A stretch of 5,755 bases of DNA from Thermococcus sp. (lineage in GTDB: Archaea > Methanobacteriota_B > Thermococci > Thermococcales > Thermococcaceae), in assembly GCA_015522395.1 (NCBI GenBank), contig WAMH01000210.1:1-5755 (forward strand). Reading direction: 5' to 3'. Made by a program: the position numbers and the translations under genes. Shown one piece after another: positions 5,478 to 5,755 of this stretch. The notes beneath the pieces are model-generated. The model worked only from the letters and a program-made list of their open reading frames with translations, ran no database searches and was not told the DNA's origin. Each line of letters starts with the position of its first letter. The first letter of the stretch is position 1.

Positions 5478-5755
5478 CTACACCGGCACCTCTGTTTCCC
5501 TCACTATGTCCTCAACGACGTCTTTGGCCTTTAGGCCCTCAAGCTCGTATTCGGCCTTCAGGATGACCCTGTGTGAGAGAACCGAAACTGCGACCTTTTT
5601 GACGTCGTCGGGGATAACGTAGTCCCTGCCGTTGAGGAAGGCGGACGCTTTGGCGGCGTAGAGCAGGTGTTCCCCCGCCCTAGGCGATGCCCCAAAGAGG
5701 AGCCTTTCATCCGTCCTCGTCTTTGATATGAGGCTGTAGATGTACTCGACTATAT
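5478..5755 (-). CDS. MoxR-family AAA+ ATPase (partial, only the C-terminal 91 residues)
   Basis: I translated this by hand from the right edge to the TAG at 5478-5480: 91 complete codons plus the stop. The fragment has the MoxR C-terminal hallmarks: FGASPRAGEHLLYAAKA (the 'GASPR' motif carrying the sensor-2 arginine) followed by GRDYVIPDDVKKVAVSVLSHR of the lid domain. The Walker A and B motifs lie outside the window. MoxR ATPases are thought to act as chaperones that remodel or mature target proteins, often those with von Willebrand A domains, which fits the DUF58 gene 3 nt downstream. The short gap and the ribosome site within its last codons indicate co-transcription and coupled translation. 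Confidence 0.92.
   Translation of the reverse strand, partial: IVEYIYSLISKTRTDERLLFGASPRAGEHLLYAAKASAFLNGRDYVIPDDVKKVAVSVLSHRVILKAEYELEGLKAKDVVEDIVRETEVPV

Overview
The window looks like chromosomal DNA from a hyperthermophilic euryarchaeon of the Thermococcales (Thermococcus or Pyrococcus; the genus is an inference). Supporting signs are archaeal Shine-Dalgarno sites such as GGTGATCC and AGGTGA, TATA-type promoters about 25 nt ahead of very short leaders, tightly packed genes, Lys/Glu/Arg-rich proteins, a MoxR-DUF58 pair and abundant VapBC-type toxin-antitoxin genes. All ten genes lie on the minus strand, so transcription runs from high to low coordinates. No rRNA, tRNA, CRISPR array or transposase is visible.

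Right block (about 3630-5755): the C-terminal end of a MoxR-family AAA+ ATPase, a DUF58 protein with two N-terminal membrane segments, and a small protein with about six membrane segments. The junctions are 3 nt and 0 nt, so this is one operon. MoxR-DUF58 pairs are generally thought to act as a chaperone-like system; the membrane protein is unknown.

Gap 3535-3629 (95 nt): it holds a TATA-like promoter for the left block, flanked by two copies of a 9-bp direct repeat.

Left block (1-3534): three genes resembling the acetyltransferase, aminotransferase and dehydrogenase (WbpD, WbpE and WbpB) that build 2,3-diacetamido sugar nucleotides for surface glycans. A different toxin-antitoxin pair sits in each of the two junctions. 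The order of transcription is acetyltransferase, VapB (ribbon-helix-helix) and VapC (PIN), aminotransferase, DUF104-type antitoxin and PIN toxin, then the dehydrogenase, which runs off the left edge.

The first pair has its own TATA box with an overlapping 16-bp palindrome that looks like an autoregulatory operator. Its toxin stop codon overlaps the aminotransferase start (ATGA). The second pair has no visible promoter and is joined to the aminotransferase by a 5-nt gap. The alternation of sugar genes with two unrelated toxin-antitoxin types in one translationally coupled run is the most notable feature of the window.
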